Shown: positions 42,375 through 54,564, numbered from the stretch's first letter. The stretch is DNA of 64,000 nucleotides from Rattus norvegicus (GCF_036323735.1 NC_086027.1:86563662-86627661); one strand, 5' to 3'. Made by a program: numbers and translations. Notes: a model not told the origin generated them from the letters alone.

Positions 42375-45124
42375 TTTTCCCTTTTTTTATTGGATATTTT
42401 TTATTTACATTTCAAATATTCCCTTTCCTGGTTTCCCGTCCATAAACCACCATCACACCTCACTCCCCTTCTTCTACAAGGGTGTTTCCCCTCGCCAACC
42501 ATCCCCCTTTCCTGCTTCCCCATCCTGACATTCCCCTACACTGGGGGGTCCAGCACTGGCAGGACCAAGGGTTTCTCTTCCCATTGGTGCCCAATACCAA
42601 CAAGGCCGTCCTCTGCTATATATGCAGCTGGAGCCACAGGTTTGTCCAAGTATAGTCTTCAGGTAGTGGTTTAGTCTCTGGTTGTTGGTATTGTTGTACT
42701 TATGGGGTTGCAAGCCCCTTCAGCTCCTTCAATCCTCTCTCTAATTTCTGCAATGGGGACTCTGTTCTCAGTTCAATGGTTTGCTGCTAGCACTCACCTC
42801 TGTACTTGTCATGCTCTGGCTAAGCCTCTAAGGAGACAGCTATTTCAGTCTCCTGTCAGCATGCACTTCTTGGCTTCATCAGTACTGTCTAGGTTTGGTG
42901 GCTGTATATATATGGACTGGATCCCCAGGGAGATCAGGCTCTGAAGGGTCAGTCCTTCAGTCTCTGCTCCAAATGTTGTCTCTATATCCCCTCCTATGAA
43001 TATTTTTGTTCCCACCTTTAAGAAGGATTGAAGCATCTGCATTTTGGTTGTTGTTCTTCTTGAGCTTCATATGGTCTGTGGGTTGTATCTTGGTAATTCA
43101 AGCTTTTGGGCTAATATCCACTTATCAGTGAGTGCATACCATATGTGTTTTTTTGTGATTGGGTTACCTCACTCAGGATATTTTCTAGTTGCATCATTTG
43201 TCTAGGAATTTCATGAAGTCATTGTTTTTGATAGCTGAGTAGTACTCCATTGTATAGATGAAACACATTTTATATATCTATTCCTCTGTTGAAGGGCATC
43301 TGGGTTCTTTCCAGCTTCTGGCTATTATAAATAAGGATTCTATGTGTCTTTTTTGTATGTTGGAGCACCATTTGGATATATGCTCAGGAGTGGTATAGCT
43401 GAGTCCTCAGGTAGTACAATGTCCAATTTTCTTAGGAACCTCCAGACTCATTTCCAGAGTGGTTGTACCAGCTTACAATACCACCAAAAATGGAGGAGTG
43501 TTCCTCTTTCTCCACATCCTCGCCAGTATCTGTTGTCACCTGAGTTTTTTTATCTTTAGCCATTCTGACTGGTGTGAGGTGGAATCTCAGGGTAATTTTG
43601 ATTTGCATTTCCTTGATGACTAAGGAGTTGAACATTGCTTTAGATACTTCTCAGCCATTTGATATTCCTCAGCTGAGAATTCTTTGTTTAGCTCTGTACC
43701 ACATTTTTTAATAGGATTATTTGATTCTCTGGAATCTAACTTCCTGAGTTCTTTGTATATACTGGATATTAAACCTCTATCAGATGTAGGATTGGTAAAG
43801 TTCTTTTCCCAATCTGTTGGTTGCCATTTTGTCCTAATGACACTGTCCTTTGCCTTACAGAAGCTTTGCAGTTTTATGAGGTCCCATTTGTCAATTCTTG
43901 ATCTTAGAGCATGAGCCGTTGGTATTTTATTCAGGAAATTTTCCCCAGTGACCCCATGTTCAAGGCTCTTACCAACTTTTTCTTCTATTAGCTTGATTGT
44001 ATCTGGTTTTATGTGGAGGTCCTTGATCCACTTGGAGTTAAGCTTTGTACAAGGTGATAAGAAGGGATCGATCTGCATTCTTCTACATGCTGACCTCCAG
44101 TTGAAGCAGCACCATTTGTTGAAAATGCTATCTTTTTTCCACTGGATGGTGTTAGCTCCTTTGTCAAAGATCAAGTGACCATAGTGTGTGGGTTCATTTC
44201 TGGATCTTCAATTCTATTCCATTGATCTACATGCCTGCCTCTGTATGAACACCATGAAGTTTTTTTTTTTTTTAATCAATATTGCTCTGTAACACTTCTT
44301 GAAGTCAGGGATGGTGATTCCCCCATAAGGTCTTTTATTGTTGAGGATAGTTTTTGTTATCCTGGGTATAACAAATGAATTTGTAAATTGCTTTCTAACT
44401 CTATGAAGAACTGAGTTGGAATTTTGATGGGGATTGCATTGAACCTGTAGATTGCTTTCGGCAAGATGGCTATTTTTACTATACTAATCCTGCCAGTTCA
44501 TGAACATGGGAGATCTTTTCATCTTCAGAGACTTGAAGTTCTTGTCATACAGATCTTTCACTTGCTTGGTTAGAGTCATACTGAGGTATTTTATGTTATT
44601 TGGGACTATTGTGAAGGATGTTATTTCCATAATTTCTTTCTCAGCCTGTTTATGTTTTGAGTAGAGGAAGGCTACTGATTTGTTTGAGTTAATTTTATAC
44701 CCAGCCACTTTGCTGAAGTTATTTTTATCAGGCTTAGTAGTTCTCTGGTGGAATTTTTGTGGTCACTTAAGTATATCATCTAGAAATAGTGATATGTTGA
44801 CTTCTTCCTTTCCAATGCATATTTCTTTGACTTCCTTTTGTTATCTGATGGCTCTGGCTAGAACTTCAAGAACTATATTGAATAAGTAGGGTGAGAGTGG
44901 GCAGCCTTGTGTAGTCCCTGGTTTTAGTGGGATTGCTTCAAGTTTCTCTCCATTTAGTTTGATGTTGGCTACTGGTTTGCTGTATATTGCTTTTACTCTG
45001 TTTAGGTATGGGCCTTGAATTCCTGATCTTTCCAAAACTTTTAACATGAAGTGGTGTTGAATTTTGCCAAATGCTTTCTCAGCATCTAACGAGATGATCA
45101 TGTGGTTTTTTTTCTTCGAGTTTA
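42375..45124 (-). mobile_element. Rodent LINE-1, 5' truncated, 2.75 kb, exact target-site duplication
   Basis: TGGCATTAAACAT occurs directly on both sides (42362-42374 and 45125-45137). Right to left it carries the ORF2 reverse-transcriptase region, the ORF2 C-terminal half, a 3' UTR, and an A-rich end beside 42375. 5' truncation removes the 5' UTR, ORF1 and the endonuclease part of ORF2. The copy is young enough to keep its duplication but is inactive. Confidence 0.97.
42850..45124 (-). pseudogene. L1 ORF2 remnant (reverse transcriptase to C-terminus)
   Basis: Frames at 44841-45152, 44484-44708, 43620-44174 and 43432-43635 are pieces of one ORF2. The first holds the RT palm start (SLDAEKAF) and the GCPLSPYLFNIVLEVLARAI block. 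The catalytic Asp-Asp pair survives near 44780 (read as FLDDI) but a stop follows about four codons later. The third begins IFDKGANTIQWKKDSIFNKW, the region after RT. Frameshifts and stops separate all pieces, so no functional protein is possible. Confidence 0.93.
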
Positions 45125-45437
45125 TGGCATTAAACATAGTATTAGAAAGCACATTTTTATCATAAAAGAAACATGAAAGTTACCAATGTTATAAAATTCC
45201 TTGGTATTACCATTTGTCCTAGTTTTTATAAATAACTGGCTTGAAAGAACAGAGAAAAAGCTTCTGATTATGAGTCAGATGTACTCTACACCATCAGGCA
45301 ATGTCTAAGGTTGGTTAGTTAGCTTTAGGACTGGATTACACCTTAGTAAATGAATGAAAGTATGGAAAAGCCTTTCCTATGGGAGAGGACACAGCCTAAA
45401 GAGTGAAGGCAGGGGCTGCATTAAAAATTCTTAACTG

Positions 45438-45623
45438 GGGGCTGGAGAGATGGCTCAGCGGTTAGAGCACTGACCACTCTTCCAAAGGTCCTGAGTTCAA
45501 ATCCCAGCAACCACATGGTGGCTCGCAACCATCTACAATGGGATCAGATGTCCTCTTCTGTGTGTCTGAAGACAGCTATAGTATACCCATATATAATGAA
45601 TAAATAAATCTTTAAAAAATATA
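45438..45623 (+). mobile_element. B2 SINE, near full length
   Basis: GGGGCTGGAGAGATGGCTCA, GCGGTTAGAGCACTGACCAC, CAGCAACCACATGGTGGCTC, TTCTGTGTGTCTGAAGACAG and AATGAATAAATAAATC. CTTAACTG flanks both sides (45430-45437 and 45624-45631). Confidence 0.96.
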
Positions 45624-45631
45624 CTTAACTG

Positions 45632-46093
45632 CTCTTGTGAGGAACACTAACCTGGTTGCCAGTGCCACAGTGAGCAACTCACAGTCACTGATAATTCTAG
45701 CTCCAAATTTTACACCTTTTTTTCTGGTAGCCATAAGGAACTATACTCATGTTTATATATCCCATCACAGATATGCAGGCCCACAAATAATTAGTAAAGT
45801 ATAAATAATACTAGAAAAATAAAGGGAGTATTGGGACAAGAAGTCTTTATTTATTACTCCTACCAGCTCACTTGAAAAAACTGTTTCCTATTCCCCAGTC
45901 CCTGGGTTAGGTGGGCTTATATAGCTTTTTGCTCAAAGAAAGAATGAGTCTTCCAGAAAACACATTTGTAGTATTGATAAATTCAAAGGCAAGATTCCTC
46001 CCTGACCTTTTTTTTACTGTTGTGGTGTTAAACTAGTAAGCAAAGAAGAGGATCATTACTGAATTGATGCACCATCACTAGGAGGAAAATAGG
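45632..46093. other. No gene recognised
   Basis: Unique-looking AT-rich sequence. Confidence 0.5.
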
Positions 46094-46512
46094 TATCTTA
46101 GTTATGGTTCCTATCGATATAACAAAATACCATGACCAAAAGCAAGTTGGGACAGAAAGGACTTATTTAGTTTTCATTTTTATATGCTGTTTGTCTTTAA
46201 ACGAAATCAGAATAGGAACCCAAATAGGGTAGGAACCTGGAGGCAGGGACTGATGCAGAAATCATGGAGGGGTATTTCTTACCAGTTTACTCCTGATGAC
46301 TTATTCAACCCGCTTTCTTACAGAGCCCAGTATCACCAGCCCAATGATGGCCTCACCCACAATGAGCTGCACCCTCCCCCATCAATCACTAATTAAGAAA
46401 ATTTTCTACAGTCTTGCTATAGTCCAGTCTCACAGAGACATTTTCTCAACTGGGGTTCTCTCCTCAGATGACTCTAGCCTGTGTCAAGTTGACATAAAAG
46501 TAGCCAGGACAA
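46094..46512 (-). mobile_element. Rodent LTR/URR1-like dispersed repeat
   Basis: TATCTTAGTTATGGTTCCTA, AACAAAATACCATGACCAAA, GGAACCTGGAGGCAGGGACT, CCCTCCCCCATCAATCACTA, GACTCTAGCCTGTGTCAAGT, ending GACATAAAAGTAGCCAGGAC. Reverse-orientation relative of 5905-6288. Well preserved. Confidence 0.75.
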
Positions 46513-47070
46513 TAGGTTTCTGAAATAGAATGAGGTGGGCATGAAAGGAAAGACTATTATTAAAAGCAGAGAATTCTCCAGAATGACTCTAAATACTTCC
46601 TTACCCAATAGTCATGGTTAACCAGCTACCAAGCAATAAAGACTGTCAAGAATTCAAATATTCTGAGAATAAAAGTTTGGAATCATCTATGCATACCAAG
46701 AATTCTTTTCTGCCCCATCTATTGGTAGAGATAAGACAATCACAGAGAGGGTGGCTTAACAAAACCTGGTGGTGTCTGACTTCACTGATTAGCTATATAG
46801 AAGATTCTAGAGGCTGTGTAGTTATTTACACTAACACAGGTGATGACAAATGTCCTAGGTTCAGGTGAGGCTGTGGCAGATTTAGATCAACTTAAGATCA
46901 CCTGGTGCTTTCTGGGTTTTCTATTTTACCATATCAAGAAGAGGAAGGAGGGGTGGTGTGAATTCACTGTCTACTTCACTTGGCTCTACTCTTTGCATTT
47001 GCTGTGATGCTCTGCACCCTGTGGAGACTTTTTCAGTGAGCTCCTGCTCGAGGGCTTCAGGTTGATTTTA
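46513..47070. other. No gene recognised
   Basis: Unique-looking. The 84-codon frame at 46614-46868 has no domain. Confidence 0.5.
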
Positions 47071-47216
47071 TGTGACTACACTGTAGCTGTCTTCAGACGA
47101 GGGCATCGGAACCCTTTACAGATGGTAGTGAGCCACCATGTGGTTGCTGGAATCGAACTCAGGACCTCTGGAAGATCAGTCAGTGCTCTTAACCGCTGAG
47201 CCATCTCTCCAGCCCC
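47071..47216 (-). mobile_element. B2 SINE, 3' shortened
   Basis: Antisense B2: GACTACACTGTAGCTGTCTT, GTGAGCCACCATGTGGTTGC, CTTAACCGCTGAGCCATCTC, AGCCCC. AGGTTGATTTTA (47059-47070) and AGGCTGATTTTA (47217 onward) form a 12-bp duplication with one mismatch. Confidence 0.95.
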
Positions 47217-47559
47217 AGGCTGATTTTAGTTAATTCATAACACTTGTTACAAAACAGAGAAAGATCAGGCTGTTTGTTCTACCATCTTCTCTCCTGTAGC
47301 ATTGCCATTGGTTGACTGCCTAACCTGTAGGTATCATCCCTCCTCCCTACAACTTCTAGTTTCTCATAACTCCTCTTCTGCTGCTCCTTCGGTTCCAGGA
47401 ATGGTCTCTTCCCCACCCTTTACTAGTTCCAGAATATGTCATGATCTCTTATGGATGACCTTGACTCTGCACCAGTTCCCTTAAACTCTCCTGTAGTAAA
47501 CAGTGTGTGCCATGTACTTCCTTGTGGAACACAGAAGGAAGTAAGAGTCAAAACTTCAC
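47217..47559. other. No gene recognised
   Basis: Unique-looking pyrimidine-rich sequence. Confidence 0.5.
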
Positions 47560-47675
47560 TCTTAAAATTGTCTAGGATCAGTTTAAAAGCTTGATAAATT
47601 TTAATCTTTATGGATACTCTACAAAATATTATTATCATCCATAGTAGATGAGGAAACTGAGATGCAGACATCAAA
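47560..47675 (+). mobile_element. MIR fragment
   Basis: CAAAATATTATTATCATCCA followed by TAGATGAGGAAACTGAGATGCAGA is the central MIR core. Confidence 0.65.
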
Positions 47676-47919
47676 AAATGAAATACGTAGTCTTTTGCTC
47701 ATTTTTATCTTTCTTCACTTTTTCTGACCATTTGGCCACATTCCAGGATAAATGTTTAGCCACCATTGCCGTCTATAACTCAGTCAAGATGGAGAACCTA
47801 CTGGACCACCCATCCCCTATAATATCATTCTGGAGTATCCTCTCTTCATCTGACTGTTCTCTTAGAGTAATGCTAATGGCAGTTTTGAAATCATGCTTCT
47901 TCCTGGTAGGTTTCTGTGC

Positions 47920-47961
47920 ATTTTATTTTATTTTATTTTATCTTATTTTATTTTATTTTAA
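47920..47961. repeat. (ATTTT)n pentanucleotide repeat
   Basis: Eight ATTTT units with one C interruption. Confidence 0.95.
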
Positions 47962-48684
47962 ACTAACCATCATGATGGACTAGAAACCCTGGAAGTTCTA
48001 GTGAAGAAAACCTGAATTTCTTAAATGACTAAAATTTGTTGTCTATTAATTCCTTCCTCTGAAATTTAAAGCCTCAACATACCTTTCAAATACACACATT
48101 TAATTTATGAACCAAGGAAAGTGGAGAAAGTCAAGAAGATAGGAATGACCTTGAATGAACTGCATCAACCAGGAATCTTAGCTGCAAGTGAGAGAACCCC
48201 AACTCGAGATAGCTTAAGAAAGCCTAGAGTCTGTTCATTAACATAATGGTGATCAACAGAAAGCAGGAATGTCTGTGCCAAGGGACTCACATTCTGATGC
48301 CACCAGATTCTCTTGACTCATGTTTGTGCTGCCAGCTCTGGCTGCTGCACACTTTTAAAATGGCAAGTAGTGTTTTGTGTGCCATTCAGATGTTAGGAGA
48401 AGTATGGCACAGTCAACTCATTGTTTGAGCCTTGCTACATGAGAGGTAGCTGCTCTAGAAAAGTTTTGAGGCAGGATTCGGATTGCTTTGGCATAGCTCA
48501 TACACTCATCCTTGGACATTTTAAGACTGGCAAAACCACTGTCATGTTTCTAAATTTAAATCAAGGGATGGAACAGGAAATTTGGAAGCTTTTATTTAAA
48601 CAATCTGTAGAAGAGAAGAGAGGAAGATCTAAAAGGTTTTAGACAACCCCAGATGACAGGGAATATGGATACCGACTCATGAAA
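47962..48684. other. No gene recognised
   Basis: Unique-looking. Frames of 60-73 codons only. Confidence 0.5.
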
Positions 48685-49960
48685 ACAAAATTGTACTTTA
48701 GAGCTAAAGTCATAAAGACAGCCCGGTACTGGTATAAAAACAGATAGGAAGATTAGTGGAATAGAATGAAATAGAGGAGGAGCAAGATGTGACTTACAAC
48801 AATACCGTCTACTGAATTTTTGACAAAGACGGCAAAAAAGGAAGCCTATTCAACAAATGGGACCGGTGAAACTGTGTTTGTGGCTGCAGAAGAATAAAAT
48901 TAGATTCTTATCTTTCGCCTTGTACAAACATGAATTCAAAATGGTTCGAAGCTCTTACTGTAAAACACAAAACATTAACATTTCTAGAAGAAATCAGAGA
49001 CTCTCCTTCAAGACATGGCAGCAGGCAAGACCTTCTGGAGGAAACACCAATAGCACAGGAACTAGCCCCAAGTATCAATAGATGGGCCTACATGAAAAGA
49101 AAGCACTCTGTTCAACGAAGGAAACTACCACTGTAGCCAACAGACCACAGGATGGGAGAAAATATTTCCCAGCTACATGTCAGACTAATGCCCAGAATTT
49201 ACAAAGAACTATAGAAATTAAATATCACAGAAGCAAAGCCATCAATCAAAAAAAAATGGGTCAATAAACATAACAGACAGTTACCAAAAGAAAAAGAAAA
49301 AAAATGGCCAGTAACTATTTTTAAAACAGTTCAATATCCCTAGACAACAGAGAAATGCAAATTAAAACTACTTTGATATACAATTTTACCTCAGTCAGAA
49401 TACCTAGGATTAACTCTGCCAACAAATATGGGAAAGGATGTGGAGAGAAAGGGACTCTTACTCTCTGTGGTGGGGTATAACAACTCCAGTTGTTACAGAA
49501 GTCAGTTTGCAGATTTGTCAAAAAATTAAAAACAGACCACCATACAACCTTGCTATTTTATTCCTGGGCATATAACCAGAAAATTCTATACCCTACTACA
49601 GAGATATTTGCATTTCCAGCCTGATTGTTGCTTTACTCACTAGAGCAAAAATTGGGAATTAACCTAGTTGTCCATCAACAGCTGAGTGGATAATAAAAAT
49701 TTGCTATATATAAAAATAGAATATCGCCCAACTCTAAAAACATATAATCACAAAATAAGCACGAAATGGAAGGATGTGGAATGTGTAATATTAAGGTCAT
49801 AGAATCTCAGAAAGAAACAAAATCCATATGTTCTCCCTCATATGTGGAATCCGGCCAGTAATATATGTATATACATAAATAAATGTACATATGGGTAAAG
49901 TGTCACATGCACAAAAGAGAACAAGAAAGACTCACATAAGAGCATGAGGAAGAACTGGAT
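48685..49960 (+). mobile_element. Older L1, ORF2 C-terminal region and 3' end
   Basis: AAATTGTACTTTAGAGCTAA, CCCGGTACTGGTATAAAAAC, TATTCAACAAATGGGACCGG, GAATTCAAAATGGTTCGAAG, CACAGGATGGGAGAAAATAT, TAACAGACAGTTACC, GAAATGCAAATTAAAACTAC, and CCTCATATGTGGAATCCGG are ORF2 C-terminal landmarks in order. All frames are broken and it is more diverged than the L1 at 42375. No duplication was found. Confidence 0.85.
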
Positions 49961-52017
49961 GTACACAATGAATATGAGTTATGAAGGGGAACATAAAGCT
50001 AATTGTTTCCCTAGTTCGAACTCTGTTGTGGATTTTTCATTTTTAGAGGTGAATAAAAGTACAGAAAAAATTGATTCTAGAAGTATAAACTCCAAGCTAG
50101 GGTTGTTCCAAACAGTGATTCTAAATGTACAGACGTCCATTGATCTGCACAGCCTTCATGTCTGACTCATGTTGGCGTGTGATTTATTTTTTATTTGCAA
50201 TGTTTTTATATACTAATGTTGAAAACAAATAAAACAAGAGAACAAAAGGCGTGTTCTTAGTGGTGTGCCTGTAACACGTTAGCCATATCCCTTTCCACAA
50301 AGGAAGTCCTCACGTGTTACATTCCCCAGTTCTGGTAGAGTGAAGACTCCTCTTGTTTGGCCAACTTTAAACAACTCATGTGAGATTGCTGCATACAAAG
50401 TTGGGAAGGCATTTCCCAGTTGCACCCCAGTTTCTAGTTTCTCTCACATAGATACCAAAGAAATAACTAAGGTCAAGGAAACATGATATTAAAGTGCACT
50501 AAAGTATCCAGAACAAATGCATTTGAGGGTGTCTTTTTTTTGTTGTTCTATTTTTTATGTGTTTAATTGCCAGTTTGTATCATTTAATGTTTAATCATAG
50601 ATGTGTCACACAACTAAATTCAATAAACGGTCATTCGAACTGTCTTGAGAACAGTGCGGGGAGCTAAAACACATCTAGTTGAACCAGGATGGAAAACTGT
50701 TCAAAATCGTGCCGCCGAGGAAGGCACGGGGAGGAAAAACCCAGGACAGCTTTCCTCAATGAGTTCAGGGGCTGGCCACATCTACTCTGCAGTCTTACGT
50801 GTACCTACGTTTGTCCTGTGTAAATATTCCTGCCTGTATAAATGCCATACAGATCTGCAGCCGAGGGGAGTAAAACCAGCTATAGAAATTTACCTTTTCT
50901 CGTTTGTTCTGTTTCAAATAGTACTTGGCCTCGAGTCAGCTCAGTCATATGCTCTATTATGTTATCAATCTATCGTCAAACTCTCAATCTATGATCAATA
51001 TACAAATTCACTTCAAGGTAACCCAGAGACACTTTCCTAAACTCAGTTTTTCATCTTTGTTCCTCCCAATCCTATTGATGGCCCACTCTTTGTCTAGCAC
51101 CACGTCAGGGACAGAATCTGACAGCAGGGTCCACGCATAAAATTCCACCCCAGACCCGTGAGCACATACGTATGTTGTCATACAGTGTATCTGAAAAACC
51201 GCTATTATTAACCATATTATAGGTCCTATATTTCTTACCATCTGTAGGATGTGTATTTCTTATTGCACAGATGGCTTATCTTGAATTATCCATAAATTTC
51301 ACTTAAAGTCAGAAAACTGGTTTCCTATTTCGGGTGGCATGGGCTGAATTTTTTAATTCCTTCCCCAGAAGTCATTAAATGCTGGCAAAGACATCTGGTC
51401 ACTTACCTGGTAAATATAGGACTCCCCATGAAGTCCACCCTGACGCATGGCCACATATGGCAATTTGCTGAAATAGGGTCTACAGAGCCTCAGAACAGAG
51501 GCCCGGATCCTCCCACTCCCTCTATGTTCCAACTCCCTCCATTCTGTCTACTGAGACAGAAGCCACTTGACTCTCTGGCCTCACAAGAGCCCAAACGCCT
51601 GCATGCTTGCTTTATTTATTTCCAAACACTGCTAATTTTTTTTGTTTCTTTTGCATGATTTTTTTTATAAAAAATGCTCTTCCAGCCTCAATTTTATTCC
51701 ATCTTCAGTAGCAATGTCGTTGCCATGCATCCCCAAGACTGATTTGCAAGGAGATTAAGAAAGACACAATTTGTTCCTGCATCTAGATTTACTTGATAGG
51801 CCTGGTATAGACTCATAAAGACCTTAGCTTAAGAGAAAAATCTATTAAAGGTGAGTTTTGGTTTTGTGTGTATTTTGTTTTACCTTTAGTTTCTTACAAG
51901 ATAAAAGATTGGCAAAGATATCTCAAGAAAACTTCCCCAAACATAAGTATTTCTATATCTACTGTAGCTAACAGCTTGTTATCTTAAAAGCTAGCCCCAA
52001 TTCCCCAACTTTTGTAG
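49961..52017. other. No gene recognised
   Basis: The left 200 bases may be the remainder of the L1 3' UTR. The section 50630-50900 is comparatively CpG-bearing (GTGCCGCCGAGG) and could be an unrecognised LTR. The 131-codon frame at 50645-51040 starts near its left end and has no recognised domain. Confidence 0.4.
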
Positions 52018-52225
52018 GTATCTTAGTCCAGCCAGTTATAGAAAAAAAACTGGATGACTTATAAACAACAAATTTGTTCCCTGGTGTTCTAGAAGCCCAG
52101 AATTTCAAGGTCCGTTGCCATCAGGATTAGTGACTGGGCAGGGGCAATTTCTTAGTTTGCAAAGGACACCTCACTCTGCCCTCGCATGGGGAAAAGAGCC
52201 CAGGGTATCTAGGATCCTTATTCAC
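52018..52225 (-). mobile_element. MLT1/MST-type MaLR LTR fragment
   Basis: GTATCTTAGTCCAGCCAGTT, ACTGGATGACTTATAAACAA, TCTAGAAGCCCAGAATTTCA and TCACTCTGCCCTCGCATGGG are the antisense 3' half of a MaLR LTR (compare 'GGCTTATAAACAACAGAAATTTATTTCTCACAG'). Confidence 0.65.
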
Positions 52226-52228
52226 TTG

Positions 52229-52640
52229 GGGACTGTTGTGGCTTGAACATGAAATGTCTATCCCTCCAGGACCATATGCTAAAGGATTGGTCCTCATCTG
52301 GTTGTACTACTGAGAGGCACCTGGATTATATTCTTAAGTGGGCTAGTAGGAGTTGGGTCTTGGCTGTATGAAGTAGGCCACTTGAGGTGTGACTTTGAAG
52401 GTTGTAAATTGCTTCAAACCCTTGCCTTTCTACTCTGTTTCTTGTCTGCCATGAGGTAAGCAATCCTTCATCATGGGCTTTTGCTGCCAGAGTGCTCTGC
52501 CTTACTGCAGGTCCCTGGTGATGGGGTCAGCTGACCAAGGACCACAACCTCAGAAACTTAAAGGCAAAGTAAGTCCTCCTTTATAACATTTCCTTCCTGT
52601 GTTTGTCACAGTGAGGAAAAGTTTAGTGGACACACATTTC
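52229..52640 (+). mobile_element. LTR-like repeat (MaLR/ERVL-type), diverged
   Basis: TGTTGTGGCTTGAACATGAA, ATGTCTATCCCTCCAGGACC, GAGAGGCACCTGGATTATAT, TTGTCTGCCATGAGGTAAGC, GATGGGGTCAGCTGACCAAG, AACTTAAAGGCAAAGTAAGT and TTGTCACAGTGAGGAAAAG. The order matches rodent LTR-like repeats. It abuts the previous fragment in opposite orientation. Confidence 0.5.
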
Positions 52641-53500
52641 AGAGCCCAACTTGATGAGAATACTTGACTATGGGAATTTAGAGGAAGAGGTCGAAAACAA
52701 CAGATCAGAGAAGATTCTGATATACCCAAACTTCAAGAAATCGTGAGCCAGGCCCTAGATACTCCCAGGTCTCCATAACGAGGAAAACCATTGCCTGACC
52801 ACTATAACAGGGAAGGACTCACGGCTTTTTATAAGTAGATGCAGAGTTTTTGGTGAATACAAAAGTTTAACAGAAAATAAGTTTAATTGGGCAAAAATCA
52901 AAAAGCACATTCATTTCTGAGGAATAAAACTGTTAGATATGAAACAGCCTCTATGAACCATCTCAGAGTCAATACATCTCTATTTTTTCTTCCCATTATA
53001 TTTTCAGTCTACAATAGCGATAAATATACTGGTGCGTGAATTTCCTAGAGGCCAATATCCAGCTAGCATTTCAGACCAGAAACGGAACCGTGCAACCGAA
53101 TCTACTCCCCATCGTTACCAGCTCAGATAACATTGCAAGGCTCAGTCCTTAGTCCCTGAGTAACACTTAATTATAGCTCTACTTGAAGGCCTCAAGGCCA
53201 TTTTTCTAAATTGAGGTGTGCTCCAGGAAGCCTCTGAAATGAGTGAAGGTAAGCAAGATCCACCCAGTAACTGAAGAGCAACGTACTCAGGCCAAATGAA
53301 CCACATCCAGTTGTGAGGAATGTGAATTAGATCAGGGAAAGCCTCACCCCACTGAGAGGTGTTTTATATAAACACAGTCAAGTATATATATGATATAAGC
53401 GCACCCATGGAGTTGTGGGGTTCCTCATCCTGTGCTGGAGTCTATCCAGGAGTGAGAGTGAAGATTCTGACCAATGGTTCTTAAGAATGTACAGAGAATG
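52641..53500. other. No gene recognised
   Basis: Unique-looking sequence up to the minisatellite. Confidence 0.5.
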
Positions 53501-53739
53501 TCTGTATAAATGTACCAATGTCTGTGTAAATGTACCAATGTCTGTATAAATGAACCAATGTCTGTATAAATGTACCAATGTCTGTATAAATGTACCAATG
53601 TCTGTACAAATGTACCAATGTCTGTATAAATGTACCAATGTCTGTATAAATGTACCAATGTCTGATAAATGAACCAATGTTTGTACAAATGTACCAATGT
53701 CTGTACAAATGTACCAATGTCTGTGTAAATGTACCAATC
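53501..53739. repeat. 20-bp minisatellite, 12 units
   Basis: Unit TCTGTATAAATGTACCAATG repeated 12 times. One unit (53661-53679) has 19 bases. Variants are TCTGTG, TCTGTACA, TTTGTACA and TGAACC. Because 20 is not a multiple of three and the unit has no minus-strand stop, all three minus frames stay open and read as one 20-residue cycle (contains HWYICTDIGTF). Confidence 0.98.
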
Positions 53740-53845
53740 AGTGCCCATCTTGTTGTCGCTTACTTTCCTTTCTGTGGTTTTTCATTCAAGAATATCCTCT
53801 GATGAAGTCATTTCTAGGAAACTCCTTTAAATATCCCTTAGTTGG

Positions 53846-53849
<4 letters not shown>

Positions 53850-53897
<48 letters not shown>
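53850..53897. repeat. (TG)24 microsatellite
   Basis: Uninterrupted TG units on the tail side of an antisense B4. Confidence 0.97.
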
Positions 53898-53898
<1 letters not shown>

Positions 53899-53959
53899 TT
53901 TATGTGCATGCCTGTAAGAGTATGTGGGTGGGTGGGTGTGGGTGTGTATGTATGTTTCG

Positions 53960-54165
53960 GCTGTGTATGGTACTCACATGCAGAGGTCAGAACAAGATGT
54001 CTGCTATCTCTGTCTATTGCTCTCAACCTCGTTGCCTTGTTTTTAGTAAAGGTCTCTTCCTGAACAGGAAACTCACCATGTTAGGGTTTCTGAGAAGAGA
54101 ATGCCCAAGATTCCCTGTCACAGTCTCCCAGTGTTAAGGTTACAGGCACATGCAGCCATTCCTGG

Positions 54166-54234
<69 letters not shown>

Positions 54235-54305
54235 GTGTGTGGATTCGAACTTAGATTCTCAGGCTTGCATAGCAGCACTTTTATCCCAGTTATCTCCTTT
54301 GATCC
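53960..54305 (-). mobile_element. B4 SINE with internal TG expansion
   Basis: Antisense B4: CTCACATGCAGAGGTCAGAA, TTTTTAGTAAAGGTCTCTTCC, AACTCACCATGTTAGGG, CCAGTGTTAAGGTTACAGGC, ACATGCAGCCATTCCTGGC (B1-like half). A TG array at 54169-54231 follows, then the ID-like head TTCTCAGGCTTGCATAGCAG...TATCTCCTTTGATCCAG. The linker between halves has become a TG array. Confidence 0.7.
54169..54231. repeat. (TG)31 microsatellite
   Basis: Uninterrupted TG units within the B4 linker. Confidence 0.97.
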
Positions 54306-54409
54306 AGTTAGTGCTCTTTTAAAAGAAAGCTTATAACACACTTTTCTCTTTCTTTTCACATTTTAATAACATCAAATCATTCATATATAATTTACATAAT
54401 AGTGTGTGT

Positions 54410-54564
54410 ACATGAGAGAGAGGGAGAGGGAGAGAGGGAGGGGCAGGGAGAAGGGGAGGGAGGGGGAGAGGGAGAAGGAGAGACACACATACAGAGAGAG
54501 AGGAAGGGAGGAGAGGGGGAAGGGAAGGGGAGGGAGAGAGATGGAGAGAGAGAAGAGAGAAGAG

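Noticed and set aside
42390..43914. Plus-strand frames of 70-94 codons
   Set aside because: Antisense readings of the minus-strand L1.
50645..51040. 131-codon frame starting in CpG-bearing sequence
   Set aside because: No domain, no promoter or splice context; possibly inside an unrecognised LTR.
53378..53748. 107-119 codon minus-strand frames with a 20-residue repeat
   Set aside because: Explained entirely by the stop-free minisatellite unit; all three frames are open, so no frame is favoured.
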